Below are positions 44,746 to 53,303 of a DNA stretch of 64,000 bases, one piece after another. Below the pieces are notes generated by a model, which saw only the letters and a list, made by a program, of their open reading frames with translations, had not been told where the DNA came from and made no database searches. Origin of the DNA: Chromatiaceae bacterium (GTDB lineage: Bacteria; Pseudomonadota; Gammaproteobacteria; Chromatiales; Chromatiaceae); contig JACKMX010000002.1 of the NCBI GenBank assembly GCA_024235175.1, positions 897,501 to 961,500 on the forward strand. The letters are read 5' to 3'. A program made the position numbers and the translations under genes. Position 1 is the stretch's first letter. Every line of letters begins with the position of its first letter.

Positions 44746-46602
44746 ATGCCTGTAAAATCCGGTATCAAAAAAGTCGCAGCACCCAAAATAAATGGGAAAG
44801 AGCCACCGAGACCGGTACAGCAGCAGAGGCCCAAATCCTGCAAGCCCTTCTACGCCCTTCCGCCGTCCCATTTCAGCCCCCAGGTGGCGGTTACGCTGGA
44901 TCGTATGTTCAATGCGTACGTGGCAAGTTTTACCGGCGGCACCGACCCAAGGGTGATACCGCTGGCATTTATAGACTGGTGGGTAAAACTGGCCTGGTCG
45001 CCAGGCACGCATGCACGGCTGACGGAAAAAGCCGTGCGCAAAATGATTCGATTTGCCCTGTATGCGGCTCAATCGATAACCAATCCGGGTAACACACCAC
45101 CTGCAGTGGAACCGCTGCCGCAGGATCACCGTTTTCGCTCCCCCGGCTGGCAGAACTGGCCTTTCAATCTCATGAGTCAGTCGTTCCTGCTTACCCAGCA
45201 GTGGTGGGCCAACGCCACTACCGGCGTGCCTGCCCTCACAAAAAATCAGAAAGACGTGCTCACTTTCGTAACCCGTCAGCTGCTGGACCTATCTTCACCG
45301 TCAAATTTTGCGCATACCAATCCGGAAGTGATTGAAGCGACTCTCAGGGAAGGGGGGATGAACCTGTTGCGTGGTCAACGCAACTGGTGGGAGGACATGA
45401 TCCGGCTCTCCCAAGGCCAGAAATCACCCGGCAGTGAGCAGTTCAGGCCAGGCGAGCAGGTCGCCATTACACCTGGGAAGGTGGTTTTCCGGAATCATCT
45501 CATCGAACTGATTCAATACTCCCCTGCAACAGATGATGTATTTCCGGAACCTCTGCTGATCGTGCCGGCATGGATAATGAAGTACTACATACTCGACCTG
45601 TCGCCGCACAACTCACTGGTAAGCTACCTGGTGCGCCAGGGCCATACGGTATTCATGTTGTCATGGCGCAATCCGACAAGCCAGGAGCGCAATCTCGGAA
45701 TGGAACACTATCTTGACGATGGCGTCATGGCGGCAATTGAAGCGGTTACGCGTATCCTACCCGGTCAACAGATACACGCTGCGGGATACTGTCTGGGCGG
45801 AACCCTGCTGTCGATTGCGGCTGCGGCGATGAGCCGGGCTTCCGACCATCGGCTCAAGACGATGACGCTATTGGCGGCTCAGACGGACTTCAGCGAAGCG
45901 GGTGAGTTGATGCTCTTCGTCAATGAAACCCAGGTGAGTTTTCTCGAAAGCATGATGTGGGACCGTGGAGTACTCGACAGCCGCCATATGTCGGGAGCTT
46001 TTCAACTGTTGCGCTCCAACGATCTGATCTGGTCGCGCATGGTGCGGGACTATCTGCTGGGCAACAGGCAGCCGCCAAACGACATGATGGCATGGAACGA
46101 GGATCAGACCCGGATGCCTTATCGCATGCATTCTGAATATCTGCGCAAACTCTTCCTCAACAACGACCTCGCTGCCGGTCGTTATCAGGTGCAGAGAAAA
46201 CCGGTTGCAATCAGCGACATCCAGATACCCATATTTGCCGTCGGCACCGAAACGGATCACGTGGCACCATGGAAATCGGTCTATAAAATCAATCTTCTGG
46301 CCAACTGTCCAAGAGTGACTTTTCTGCTGACGTCCGGGGGACACAATGCAGGTATCGTCAGTGAACCCGGCCATCCGCACCGGCACTATCAAATCGCGTC
46401 TCGCCCTGAGCACGGTATTTATCTGGATCCGGATACCTGGCAACAGAAGACGCCTTTAAATCAAGGCTCCTGGTGGCCTGCCTGGCAGCAGTGGCTGGCA
46501 GAAAAATCAGGGAACCGGTCCGCGCCGCCAGGAATGGGCGCCCCACAAGCCGGTTACCCGGCCATCTGCGACGCACCCGGCACATATGTGTATCAGGAGT
46601 AG
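44746..46602 (+). CDS. phaC: Polyhydroxyalkanoate synthase, class I type
   Basis: Polymerises (R)-3-hydroxyacyl-CoA into PHA on the granule surface. The 618-aa protein has an N-terminal PhaC_N domain (about residues 90-270) and the alpha/beta-hydrolase core. The catalytic Cys349 is in the lipase-box variant GYCLGGT, with Asp504 in ETDHVAPW and His533 in SGGHNAG. GGAGTGGGATC directly precedes the ATG. The length matches class I synthases. No phaA, phaB or depolymerase is in the window, but an enoyl-CoA hydratase is at 51385 and phasin genes at 25.5-26.5 kb. Confidence 0.94.
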   Translation: MPVKSGIKKVAAPKINGKEPPRPVQQQRPKSCKPFYALPPSHFSPQVAVTLDRMFNAYVASFTGGTDPRVIPLAFIDWWVKLAWSPGTHARLTEKAVRKMIRFALYAAQSITNPGNTPPAVEPLPQDHRFRSPGWQNWPFNLMSQSFLLTQQWWANATTGVPALTKNQKDVLTFVTRQLLDLSSPSNFAHTNPEVIEATLREGGMNLLRGQRNWWEDMIRLSQGQKSPGSEQFRPGEQVAITPGKVVFRNHLIELIQYSPATDDVFPEPLLIVPAWIMKYYILDLSPHNSLVSYLVRQGHTVFMLSWRNPTSQERNLGMEHYLDDGVMAAIEAVTRILPGQQIHAAGYCLGGTLLSIAAAAMSRASDHRLKTMTLLAAQTDFSEAGELMLFVNETQVSFLESMMWDRGVLDSRHMSGAFQLLRSNDLIWSRMVRDYLLGNRQPPNDMMAWNEDQTRMPYRMHSEYLRKLFLNNDLAAGRYQVQRKPVAISDIQIPIFAVGTETDHVAPWKSVYKINLLANCPRVTFLLTSGGHNAGIVSEPGHPHRHYQIASRPEHGIYLDPDTWQQKTPLNQGSWWPAWQQWLAEKSGNRSAPPGMGAPQAGYPAICDAPGTYVYQE

Positions 46603-46846
46603 CGGAGCGTCAGGCACAGGATTTTTATCGGAACCGGGGTAATCCATCATCATTTGTATCCGCCTGTCTGATTTTCAGCATATCTAAAGTCTACTGCTCT
46701 GTAGAAAATCGCGTGGGGGAATTGTATTTCTTCTGTAATATCCCCTTGCTATTCTTTCTGGATTAGCTTAAGCAGGCCTGCACAACCATGCGGTCACCGA
46801 CCATCGGACGCGCTGGAACCACCCCAGCAGAGTGAAGGAGAACCTA

Positions 46847-49408
46847 ATGCCACCTGAAGATCCCCGGACAAATCTTCCGCAACCTTTATTGGTGGACATG
46901 ACAAATCTGGGTATGGATGCAGCAAGCCTGGCAGCGGACATACGCCGGCATTTCAATCATACCCTCGGATGCGACAAGCACTCCATCTCGGCCCACCACG
47001 TCTATCATGCTGTGGTCATTGCATTGCGAGACCGCCTGATGGAACGTTGGAAGAACACCCACTACTCCTATCAGCAGAGCCGCTGCAAGCGCTCTTATTA
47101 CCTGTCGATGGAGTGGCTGATGGGTCGCAGCCTTCCCAATGCCATGTTGAATCTTGGAGTGAGTGAGGCCACCGCAGAGGCATTGCAGATTCTTAACCTG
47201 AATCTTGATGACATCATCAATTATGAACGGGATGCTGGGCTCGGCAACGGTGGTCTGGGCCGGCTGGCCGCCTGTTTTGTAGACAGCTGCGCAACGCTGC
47301 AGCTTCCGGTAATGGGACACGGCATCCGTTATGAGTATGGGATTTTCCGGCAGCTCATAAAAGACGGCAATCAGGTGGAAGAGCCCGATCACTGGCTGGT
47401 GCATGGTAACCCATGGGAGCTGGAGCGGCCGGAATTCAAGCAGCGCGTAAAGTTCGGCGGTCGTGTGGAGTACGTGCAAAACGGCAAGAGCGGACTGCAG
47501 GTGCGCTGGATAGAGACCGAGGATGTGCTGGCCATCCCCTACGACTTGCCGGTGCCGGGCTACGAAAACGGTACCGTGAATACCGTGCGCCTGTGGAAGG
47601 CTGTCCCAACCGAGGAGTTCGATCTGGGTAAGTTCAGTGCAGGCCTCTACCCGGAGGCAGTGGCAGAGAAGACCAACGCCGAGAACATTACCAAAGTCCT
47701 CTACCCGGATGACGCCACGGAACAGGGCAAGGTGCTGCGCCTGCGCCAGCAGTACTTCCTTACATCAGCTGCATTGCAGGATGTTTTGCGGCGTTGGGTT
47801 CGCGACTATGGCGAGGAGTTTGGTGAGTTTGCCGACCGCAGCTGTTTCCAGCTCAACGACACCCATCCCTCGATTGCCGTGGCGGAATTGATGCGCCTGC
47901 TGATGGATCGCCATGCGTTGGGGTGGGATGCAGCCTGGGCGATCACTTCAAATTGTATGGCCTATACCAACCATACACTGCTGCCGGAGGCGCTGGAGAA
48001 ATGGCCGGTCTGGGTATTCCGGGAGATGCTCCCAAGGCTGCTGGATATCATCTACGAAATCAACGCCCGCTTCCTTTCGGATGTCGCGCGTCGCTGGCCA
48101 GGTGATATCCACCGGCAGGCACGGATGTCGATCGTGGAAGAGGGGGTGCAGCCACAGATCAGGATGGCCCATTTGGCGATCGTCGGCTCCTTCTCTGTCA
48201 ACGGCGTCGCAAAACTTCATACCCGGCTGCTCAAAGAGGGGATATTTCGGGATTTCCATGAGCTCTGGCCCGAACGATTCAACAACAAGACCAATGGAGT
48301 TACACCGCGCCGTTTCCTGGTTCAGTGCAACAAGGGCTTGAACGAACTCATAACCCGGGAGATTGGAACAGGATGGGTGACGGATCTCAAACAACTGCAA
48401 GAGATTCAGAAAAGGGCAGAAGATCCCGGTTTTCGCCAGCACTGGCTGGCGGTAAAAAAGAGCAACAAGAAACGGCTGTCGGTCCTGGTTGAGAGACAGT
48501 GCGGAGTGCGTTTCGACGCCGACGCCATGTTTGATGTTCAGGTCAAGCGCATCCATGAATACAAACGACAGACACTGAATATCCTGCATGTCGTCCATCT
48601 GTATGATCGCATAAAGCGGGGTGACACAGACGACTGGACACCGCGATGCGTGCTGTTTGCAGGAAAGGCGGCTCCCGGCTACTGGATGGCGAAACGGATA
48701 ATCAAATTCATCAGCAATGTGGCGAAGGTCATCAACAGCGATCCGTCAACCGGTGATCTGCTCAAGGTTGCTTTTCTGCCCGATTACAGTGTTTCGGCGA
48801 TGGAGGTGATCGCTCCCGGCACCGATCTGTCTGAGCAGATCTCCACTGCGGGGACCGAGGCGTCAGGCACCGGCAACATGAAGTTCATGTTCAATGGAGC
48901 CGTCACCATAGGTACGCTTGATGGTGCCAATATCGAAATTCGAAAAAAGGTGGGCGAGGAGAATTTTTTTCTGTTCGGGCACGACTCGGAACAGATCGGA
49001 AGAATGCGATCAGGTTACAACCCGATGCAGATCATTCAGGAGGACGAGGATTTGCGGCGGGTTTTCGCGCTAGTGGAGAGCGGTCATTTCAACCAGTTTG
49101 AACCGGGACATTTTGATGCCATCATCAATAGCATCAAGAGCCCCGGGGACCCATGGTTCGTAGCAGCCGACTTTCGTAGTTTCGTCGATGCTCAAAGCAG
49201 AGCCTCCGCAGCCCACCGGGATCCCGACAAGTGGGCCCGGCTGAGTATTGCCAACACCGCGAACTGCGGTTATTTCTCCTCGGACCGCACTATTCGCGCC
49301 TACAATAAGGAAATCTGGAGACTCCGGCCGGTGGCTCCGCTGGGCGGTAATCTGAACCCAATGAGTGAATCAGGAGTCAACCGCGCCGCTCTACATCTGA
49401 AAGGTTGA
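46847..49408 (+). CDS. glgP: Glycogen/starch/maltodextrin phosphorylase
   Basis: Releases glucose-1-phosphate from glycogen with a PLP cofactor. The 853-aa protein has the GT35 hallmarks: YYLSMEWLMGRSLPNAMLNL, DAGLGNGGLGRLAACFVDS, FQLNDTHPSIAVAELMR, NKTNGVTPRRF, VKRIHEYKRQTLNILHV, and EASGTGNMKFMFNGAVTIGTLDGANIEI with the PLP lysine. The ATG at 46847 has AAGGAG 7-12 nt upstream and is preferred to a GTG five codons before. It is convergent with the diguanylate cyclase gene with a 12-bp gap. No other glycogen gene is in the window. Confidence 0.95.
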   Translation: MPPEDPRTNLPQPLLVDMTNLGMDAASLAADIRRHFNHTLGCDKHSISAHHVYHAVVIALRDRLMERWKNTHYSYQQSRCKRSYYLSMEWLMGRSLPNAMLNLGVSEATAEALQILNLNLDDIINYERDAGLGNGGLGRLAACFVDSCATLQLPVMGHGIRYEYGIFRQLIKDGNQVEEPDHWLVHGNPWELERPEFKQRVKFGGRVEYVQNGKSGLQVRWIETEDVLAIPYDLPVPGYENGTVNTVRLWKAVPTEEFDLGKFSAGLYPEAVAEKTNAENITKVLYPDDATEQGKVLRLRQQYFLTSAALQDVLRRWVRDYGEEFGEFADRSCFQLNDTHPSIAVAELMRLLMDRHALGWDAAWAITSNCMAYTNHTLLPEALEKWPVWVFREMLPRLLDIIYEINARFLSDVARRWPGDIHRQARMSIVEEGVQPQIRMAHLAIVGSFSVNGVAKLHTRLLKEGIFRDFHELWPERFNNKTNGVTPRRFLVQCNKGLNELITREIGTGWVTDLKQLQEIQKRAEDPGFRQHWLAVKKSNKKRLSVLVERQCGVRFDADAMFDVQVKRIHEYKRQTLNILHVVHLYDRIKRGDTDDWTPRCVLFAGKAAPGYWMAKRIIKFISNVAKVINSDPSTGDLLKVAFLPDYSVSAMEVIAPGTDLSEQISTAGTEASGTGNMKFMFNGAVTIGTLDGANIEIRKKVGEENFFLFGHDSEQIGRMRSGYNPMQIIQEDEDLRRVFALVESGHFNQFEPGHFDAIINSIKSPGDPWFVAADFRSFVDAQSRASAAHRDPDKWARLSIANTANCGYFSSDRTIRAYNKEIWRLRPVAPLGGNLNPMSESGVNRAALHLKG

Positions 49409-49420
49409 AAGCACCACAGG

Positions 49421-51250
49421 TCATTGGAGTTTGGATTCAAGTCTGACCTGTTCTTCGGTACAGCATCTGTTTCTGCCGCTCCGTTTTGCCAGATAGAGTG
49501 CCTCATCTGCCCGTTCGAAAGGCGTTTTCCGGCCATCTCCTTCTTGAAAAGACGCCACACCGCAGGATACGGTGATCCTGACCCTGTTACTGCCCGAATG
49601 GAAAGGTTTCTGCTCAACCGCCAACCGGATTTTTTCCGCAACAGTCTTAGCTCCACTCAGATCTGCTTCTGGCAACAGGACAACAAACTCCTCACCCCCG
49701 TAGCGGGCGGTAAAATCGATTTGACGCGTGGAGTTCTTCAAATGAGCCCCTATGACGTGTAATACCTTATCGCCTGCCAGATGGCCATAGGCGTCGTTGA
49801 CTTTTTTAAAATGGTCCACATCGACAACAATAATGCTGAGTGGATTGTTGTATCTGCTCCAGCGGGCGAACTCCTCCTGCAGACGGCAGTCAAATGCATG
49901 CCGGTTGTGCAGCCCGGTCAGTGCATCTGTAAATGCTTCGGTTCTGGCCTTCACCATGGCGTCATGGAGCCTGCCCTTCTCCCGCTCCATATCTCCAAGC
50001 CGGGTCGTGAGGGTATCTATACGCCGCTCAAAATCCTGCACCAGATGTTCGGTTACATTGCGATGCCCACGCAACCGCAACTGCATCCGATTCAGTCTAA
50101 TCGTTATGGAATTCTTGAGCTCATCCAGATCATTAGAGCACTCCACCGCCTCTTGCAGATGGGTGAACTGCTGTTGCATCTCGCGGTCGATTGTTCTGCC
50201 GCCCTCGATCAGTTCCTGTCCGCTATTGCCAATACCATTGACCTCCTGGTCCAGCGTCTTCAGCTGCTCTGTCAGCTGCAGCAGAAACCGCTCCACCTCC
50301 TGTCGCTGCTGCTCAGCCTGCACCTTGGCGTGTTCGACCAGCTGCAGTAACTCCGTCAATATTGGCAGGATATCGGCCTGGACGATCCCCTTGCTCAGTT
50401 GTGCTTTGAGTCGCTGTACCCTGGGCTGCAGTTCCGGGCTCAAGTCCAGCCGTGCCACCAATTGCAGCAGTACCTGGTCTACGGGAGGAAGCAAATCCGG
50501 CCGGGAGCCAGCCTTCTCCCCGGAGAGCAGTTCAACCAACTCCGCGGCCAGCTCCTCCAGTTCACGGTTGTTTCGGGCAGCATCGATGCGCGCCGTAAAG
50601 CCATCCAGCCCTGAAGTGGCCGGGATCGCCGGAGAGATTTGAGTGACCAGAAAGTGCAAAAGCCCCTGCCCTTCAATCTGCCCGATGTGTTTATCTTCAT
50701 CAACGACACCAGGCCCATTTACAGGAGGCGTGTCGTCACTGGCTTTATCTCTGGTAAACAACCCCGAGAACAGACCCGATGACATCTCCTTCTGTTCTAT
50801 TGCGGGCGATGAGATCGCATCCAGCAGCAAAGCTTTGGCACTCTGCACCGTGGTGGATTTTATTGGCGGGCTGTCAAGCGCTTTAATCAGGCCGTGTGCA
50901 CGTTTTTCCAGACGCTTGGGAAAGTTCGCCTCGGTAACCAGTTGGATTAACAGCTCCTGTGCAGACTGCGCTGTACTCTCTGGCTTGCTCTCTCCTGCCC
51001 TCTCGGCCCTGCGGGTGATCTCCTCCACCTCATCCAACAGGCGCTTGATATCCTGCTCACCCCGCACCCGGTTTCGAAGCTGCTCCAGACGCCGGTCCAA
51101 CTGATCATCGATGCCGTCACCAAGAAATGAGAGTCGGGAGATGCAGCGCCTGAGAGATGACTCCACCGACTGCCAGCGCCTCTCCTTGTGTTCGATTTCT
51201 GCCAGACTGTCAAAGTATTTGTTTTTCCACTCGCCCGCGGATTGACTCAT
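49421..51250 (-). CDS. GGDEF diguanylate cyclase with long helical N-terminus
   Basis: Makes cyclic di-GMP from GTP. The 609-aa protein has about 430 residues of helical, coiled-coil-rich sequence without membrane segments. A C-terminal GGDEF domain (about residues 440-600) follows, with DALTGLHNRHAFD, VDVDHFKKVNDAYGH and the active site YGGEEFVVLLPEA. An RQID I-site lies five residues before GGEEF, so product inhibition is likely. The start at 51250 (MSQSAGEWKNKYFDSLAEIE) was preferred over 51292 because it matches related proteins; ribosome sites are weak at both. The input signal of the helical part is unknown. Confidence 0.9.
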   Translation of the reverse strand: MSQSAGEWKNKYFDSLAEIEHKERRWQSVESSLRRCISRLSFLGDGIDDQLDRRLEQLRNRVRGEQDIKRLLDEVEEITRRAERAGESKPESTAQSAQELLIQLVTEANFPKRLEKRAHGLIKALDSPPIKSTTVQSAKALLLDAISSPAIEQKEMSSGLFSGLFTRDKASDDTPPVNGPGVVDEDKHIGQIEGQGLLHFLVTQISPAIPATSGLDGFTARIDAARNNRELEELAAELVELLSGEKAGSRPDLLPPVDQVLLQLVARLDLSPELQPRVQRLKAQLSKGIVQADILPILTELLQLVEHAKVQAEQQRQEVERFLLQLTEQLKTLDQEVNGIGNSGQELIEGGRTIDREMQQQFTHLQEAVECSNDLDELKNSITIRLNRMQLRLRGHRNVTEHLVQDFERRIDTLTTRLGDMEREKGRLHDAMVKARTEAFTDALTGLHNRHAFDCRLQEEFARWSRYNNPLSIIVVDVDHFKKVNDAYGHLAGDKVLHVIGAHLKNSTRQIDFTARYGGEEFVVLLPEADLSGAKTVAEKIRLAVEQKPFHSGSNRVRITVSCGVASFQEGDGRKTPFERADEALYLAKRSGRNRCCTEEQVRLESKLQ

Positions 51251-51384
51251 GCCGTATTCATCGTTACAGATAAATATGATAACTATCGGCAAGGATACTG
51301 AATGGGTTTAACCGGTTTTTCTATACAGTCAGGCAAAGCAGGACGCATGCGGAGCAGCATCCACAGAGCCGAATTTTCGCAGTA

Positions 51385-52158
51385 TCAGGAGTTTGTCCAG
51401 TGCGGTTTGCGTTTCTCCAGAAATGCATTCACGCCCTCTGCCTGATCGTCGCTTTCAAACAGATCGGCGAAATACTCCCTTTCGAGCATCAAACCTTTTT
51501 CAAGCAGGACTCGCGACTCCTGAATCAATAATTTACATGCGGCAACACTCAACGGGCTCTGTTCGGCCACCTTTTGTGCCATAGCCAAAGCTCTGGGCAC
51601 GGCTTCGTTCTGACCAACCACCTCTTCCACTATACCGACGGCGTGAGCCTCTCTCGCGCTGAGCTGCTCGCCACAAAGGATCAGGCGTTTTGTCCACCCC
51701 TCACCAGCCAAGCTGAGCAGTCGTTGTGTGCCACCCCCGCAAGGCAGTAAACCCACTTTCGCCTCCGGCAGCGCCACCCGGATCTGCTCTTCGGCGATAC
51801 GGATATCGCACGCCAGAGCGCACTCCAATCCGCCGCCCACGGCATACCCGTTGATAGCGGCAATGGAGACCCCGCGAAATCGACTCAGGGCACCAAAAGC
51901 CTGTCCGAACAGACTGGAGATCGCCCAGGCACTGGCCCGGTCAGCATCAACAAACATTTTCAGATCTGCACCCGCCGAGAAGTATTTATCCCCGGAGCCG
52001 GTAACGACAAGACTGTATACATCCCGATTACGATTAAGCCCTTCAACCAGCCCGGTCAGCGCCGTCAGGCTCTCCTGGTCCCAGGTATTCGCCGGAGGGT
52101 TGTTAATGGTAAGCAGCGCGACATGACCGATATATTCAACCTCTAACTTGCCTGACAT
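51385..52158 (-). CDS. Enoyl-CoA hydratase/isomerase family protein
   Basis: Crotonase-fold enzyme, 257 aa. It has the CoA-binding and oxyanion pattern SAGADLKMF and NGYAVGGGLECALACDIRIAEE, in which Glu of the GGLE motif acts as one catalytic residue. PEAKVGLLPCGGGTQRL supplies the second Glu region; both are kept, which favours true hydratase activity on a short or medium acyl-CoA. Possible roles are beta-oxidation or supply of hydroxyacyl-CoA for PHA; stereochemistry (S versus R) cannot be read from sequence. Confidence 0.88.
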   Translation of the reverse strand: MSGKLEVEYIGHVALLTINNPPANTWDQESLTALTGLVEGLNRNRDVYSLVVTGSGDKYFSAGADLKMFVDADRASAWAISSLFGQAFGALSRFRGVSIAAINGYAVGGGLECALACDIRIAEEQIRVALPEAKVGLLPCGGGTQRLLSLAGEGWTKRLILCGEQLSAREAHAVGIVEEVVGQNEAVPRALAMAQKVAEQSPLSVAACKLLIQESRVLLEKGLMLEREYFADLFESDDQAEGVNAFLEKRKPHWTNS

Positions 52159-52329
52159 AATGGGTTCCTGTGGGACTTACGATACGTGTAAGAGTTGAAG
52201 GCAATCTACACTGTAGACTAACGCTAAGCCCGTTTGAAGTCCGCGCTTGCGAGTGGACTGTTGCGCCCGGTGTCGATGAAATTGACCATTTTATCAACCC
52301 GGGATAATTCCAATCGATTGGAGGTATTC

Positions 52330-53049
52330 ATGACAATGCTTTTCGACGTATCGGTTACCGGACTGGATAAGGTGTTCGATATGCCTGGTACCTGGACCGA
52401 TGAGGATTACCAGGCGTTGGCTGCCCAGCTTGAAATCGAGGATATCGAAGAGATTTCGGGTTCCGACCTGCTGGAGATGGTGCTCATGGCTCTGCAGGAC
52501 CTGGAGCCGAGAGAAGCTGCCGACGCGGTGCTTGCCCATAAACTGCCAGCCGGAACCAAACCTGGGATAAGACAGAACATTGCCCAGGATCTGCTGGAGG
52601 ATCAGCGGCCCTGGGAAGAGGCGGCGGATATAAGACTCCATGCAGGAATCTTCGCTTCGGCGGTTTTACTGCAAAAGGCATTCCCCAAATCTTTCTCCAG
52701 ACCGGACATGCTGCACCTGACAATGCATATAAAGGGGTTGCTGCCCGAGTCCGGCGTCATACTCTCCAATCCGCCTGAGGCAGCTTTTGTCACCCGTATT
52801 CTGGCTGATGCAATGAATGAAAACAGCATTCTGGAAAGATTGTATGATGAGCAGCTGGCATCGAACTTTTTCCCGGACGCAGAGGGAATAATCTGGAAAG
52901 CCGAGTTCAGCGGACTATCCTTGGGCGAGCCCTCATCCGCTGTGCTGAGCGTCTACTCTTCGGTCCATTGGCTGGATGCTATGGAGGGTGTATCCGATTT
53001 TCAATCGAACGCTTATAACGACTCCCCGGATGAAGAGGAGAGTGACTAA
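52330..53049 (+). CDS. Acidic soluble protein of unknown function
   Basis: A 239-aa, strongly acidic, mostly helical protein (MTMLFDVSVTGLDKVFDMPGTWTDEDYQALAAQLE, ending SPDEEESD). I recognise no family, signal peptide, membrane segment or catalytic motif. The ATG at 52330 is backed by TTGGAGGTATTC; the frame is open 32 codons upstream, but this looks non-coding. It is divergent from the enoyl-CoA hydratase gene and upstream of the glucan synthase by 254 bp. Confidence 0.8.
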   Translation: MTMLFDVSVTGLDKVFDMPGTWTDEDYQALAAQLEIEDIEEISGSDLLEMVLMALQDLEPREAADAVLAHKLPAGTKPGIRQNIAQDLLEDQRPWEEAADIRLHAGIFASAVLLQKAFPKSFSRPDMLHLTMHIKGLLPESGVILSNPPEAAFVTRILADAMNENSILERLYDEQLASNFFPDAEGIIWKAEFSGLSLGEPSSAVLSVYSSVHWLDAMEGVSDFQSNAYNDSPDEEESD

Positions 53050-53303
53050 TGGGGTGCGAATCGGCACCGGCCGAGCTGCCTTGAAGGCTGTCAAAGGGTG
53101 AAAACCAATAAATTGAGCCTGTAATATCGATTGCCGGTGGTCGCTGAATATCAATCGAACACGGATGGCCCCGGATAACCATGGGTCGTCCGGGTTTCAA
53201 CCGGAATCTCATTCTGCATTCCGATTATTCGCCAGTTTTCGGTAGATATTCTCCGGTAAAAGCTTACAATACCCGCCTCCTTTCCACCGACAAGTGACAA
53301 CCG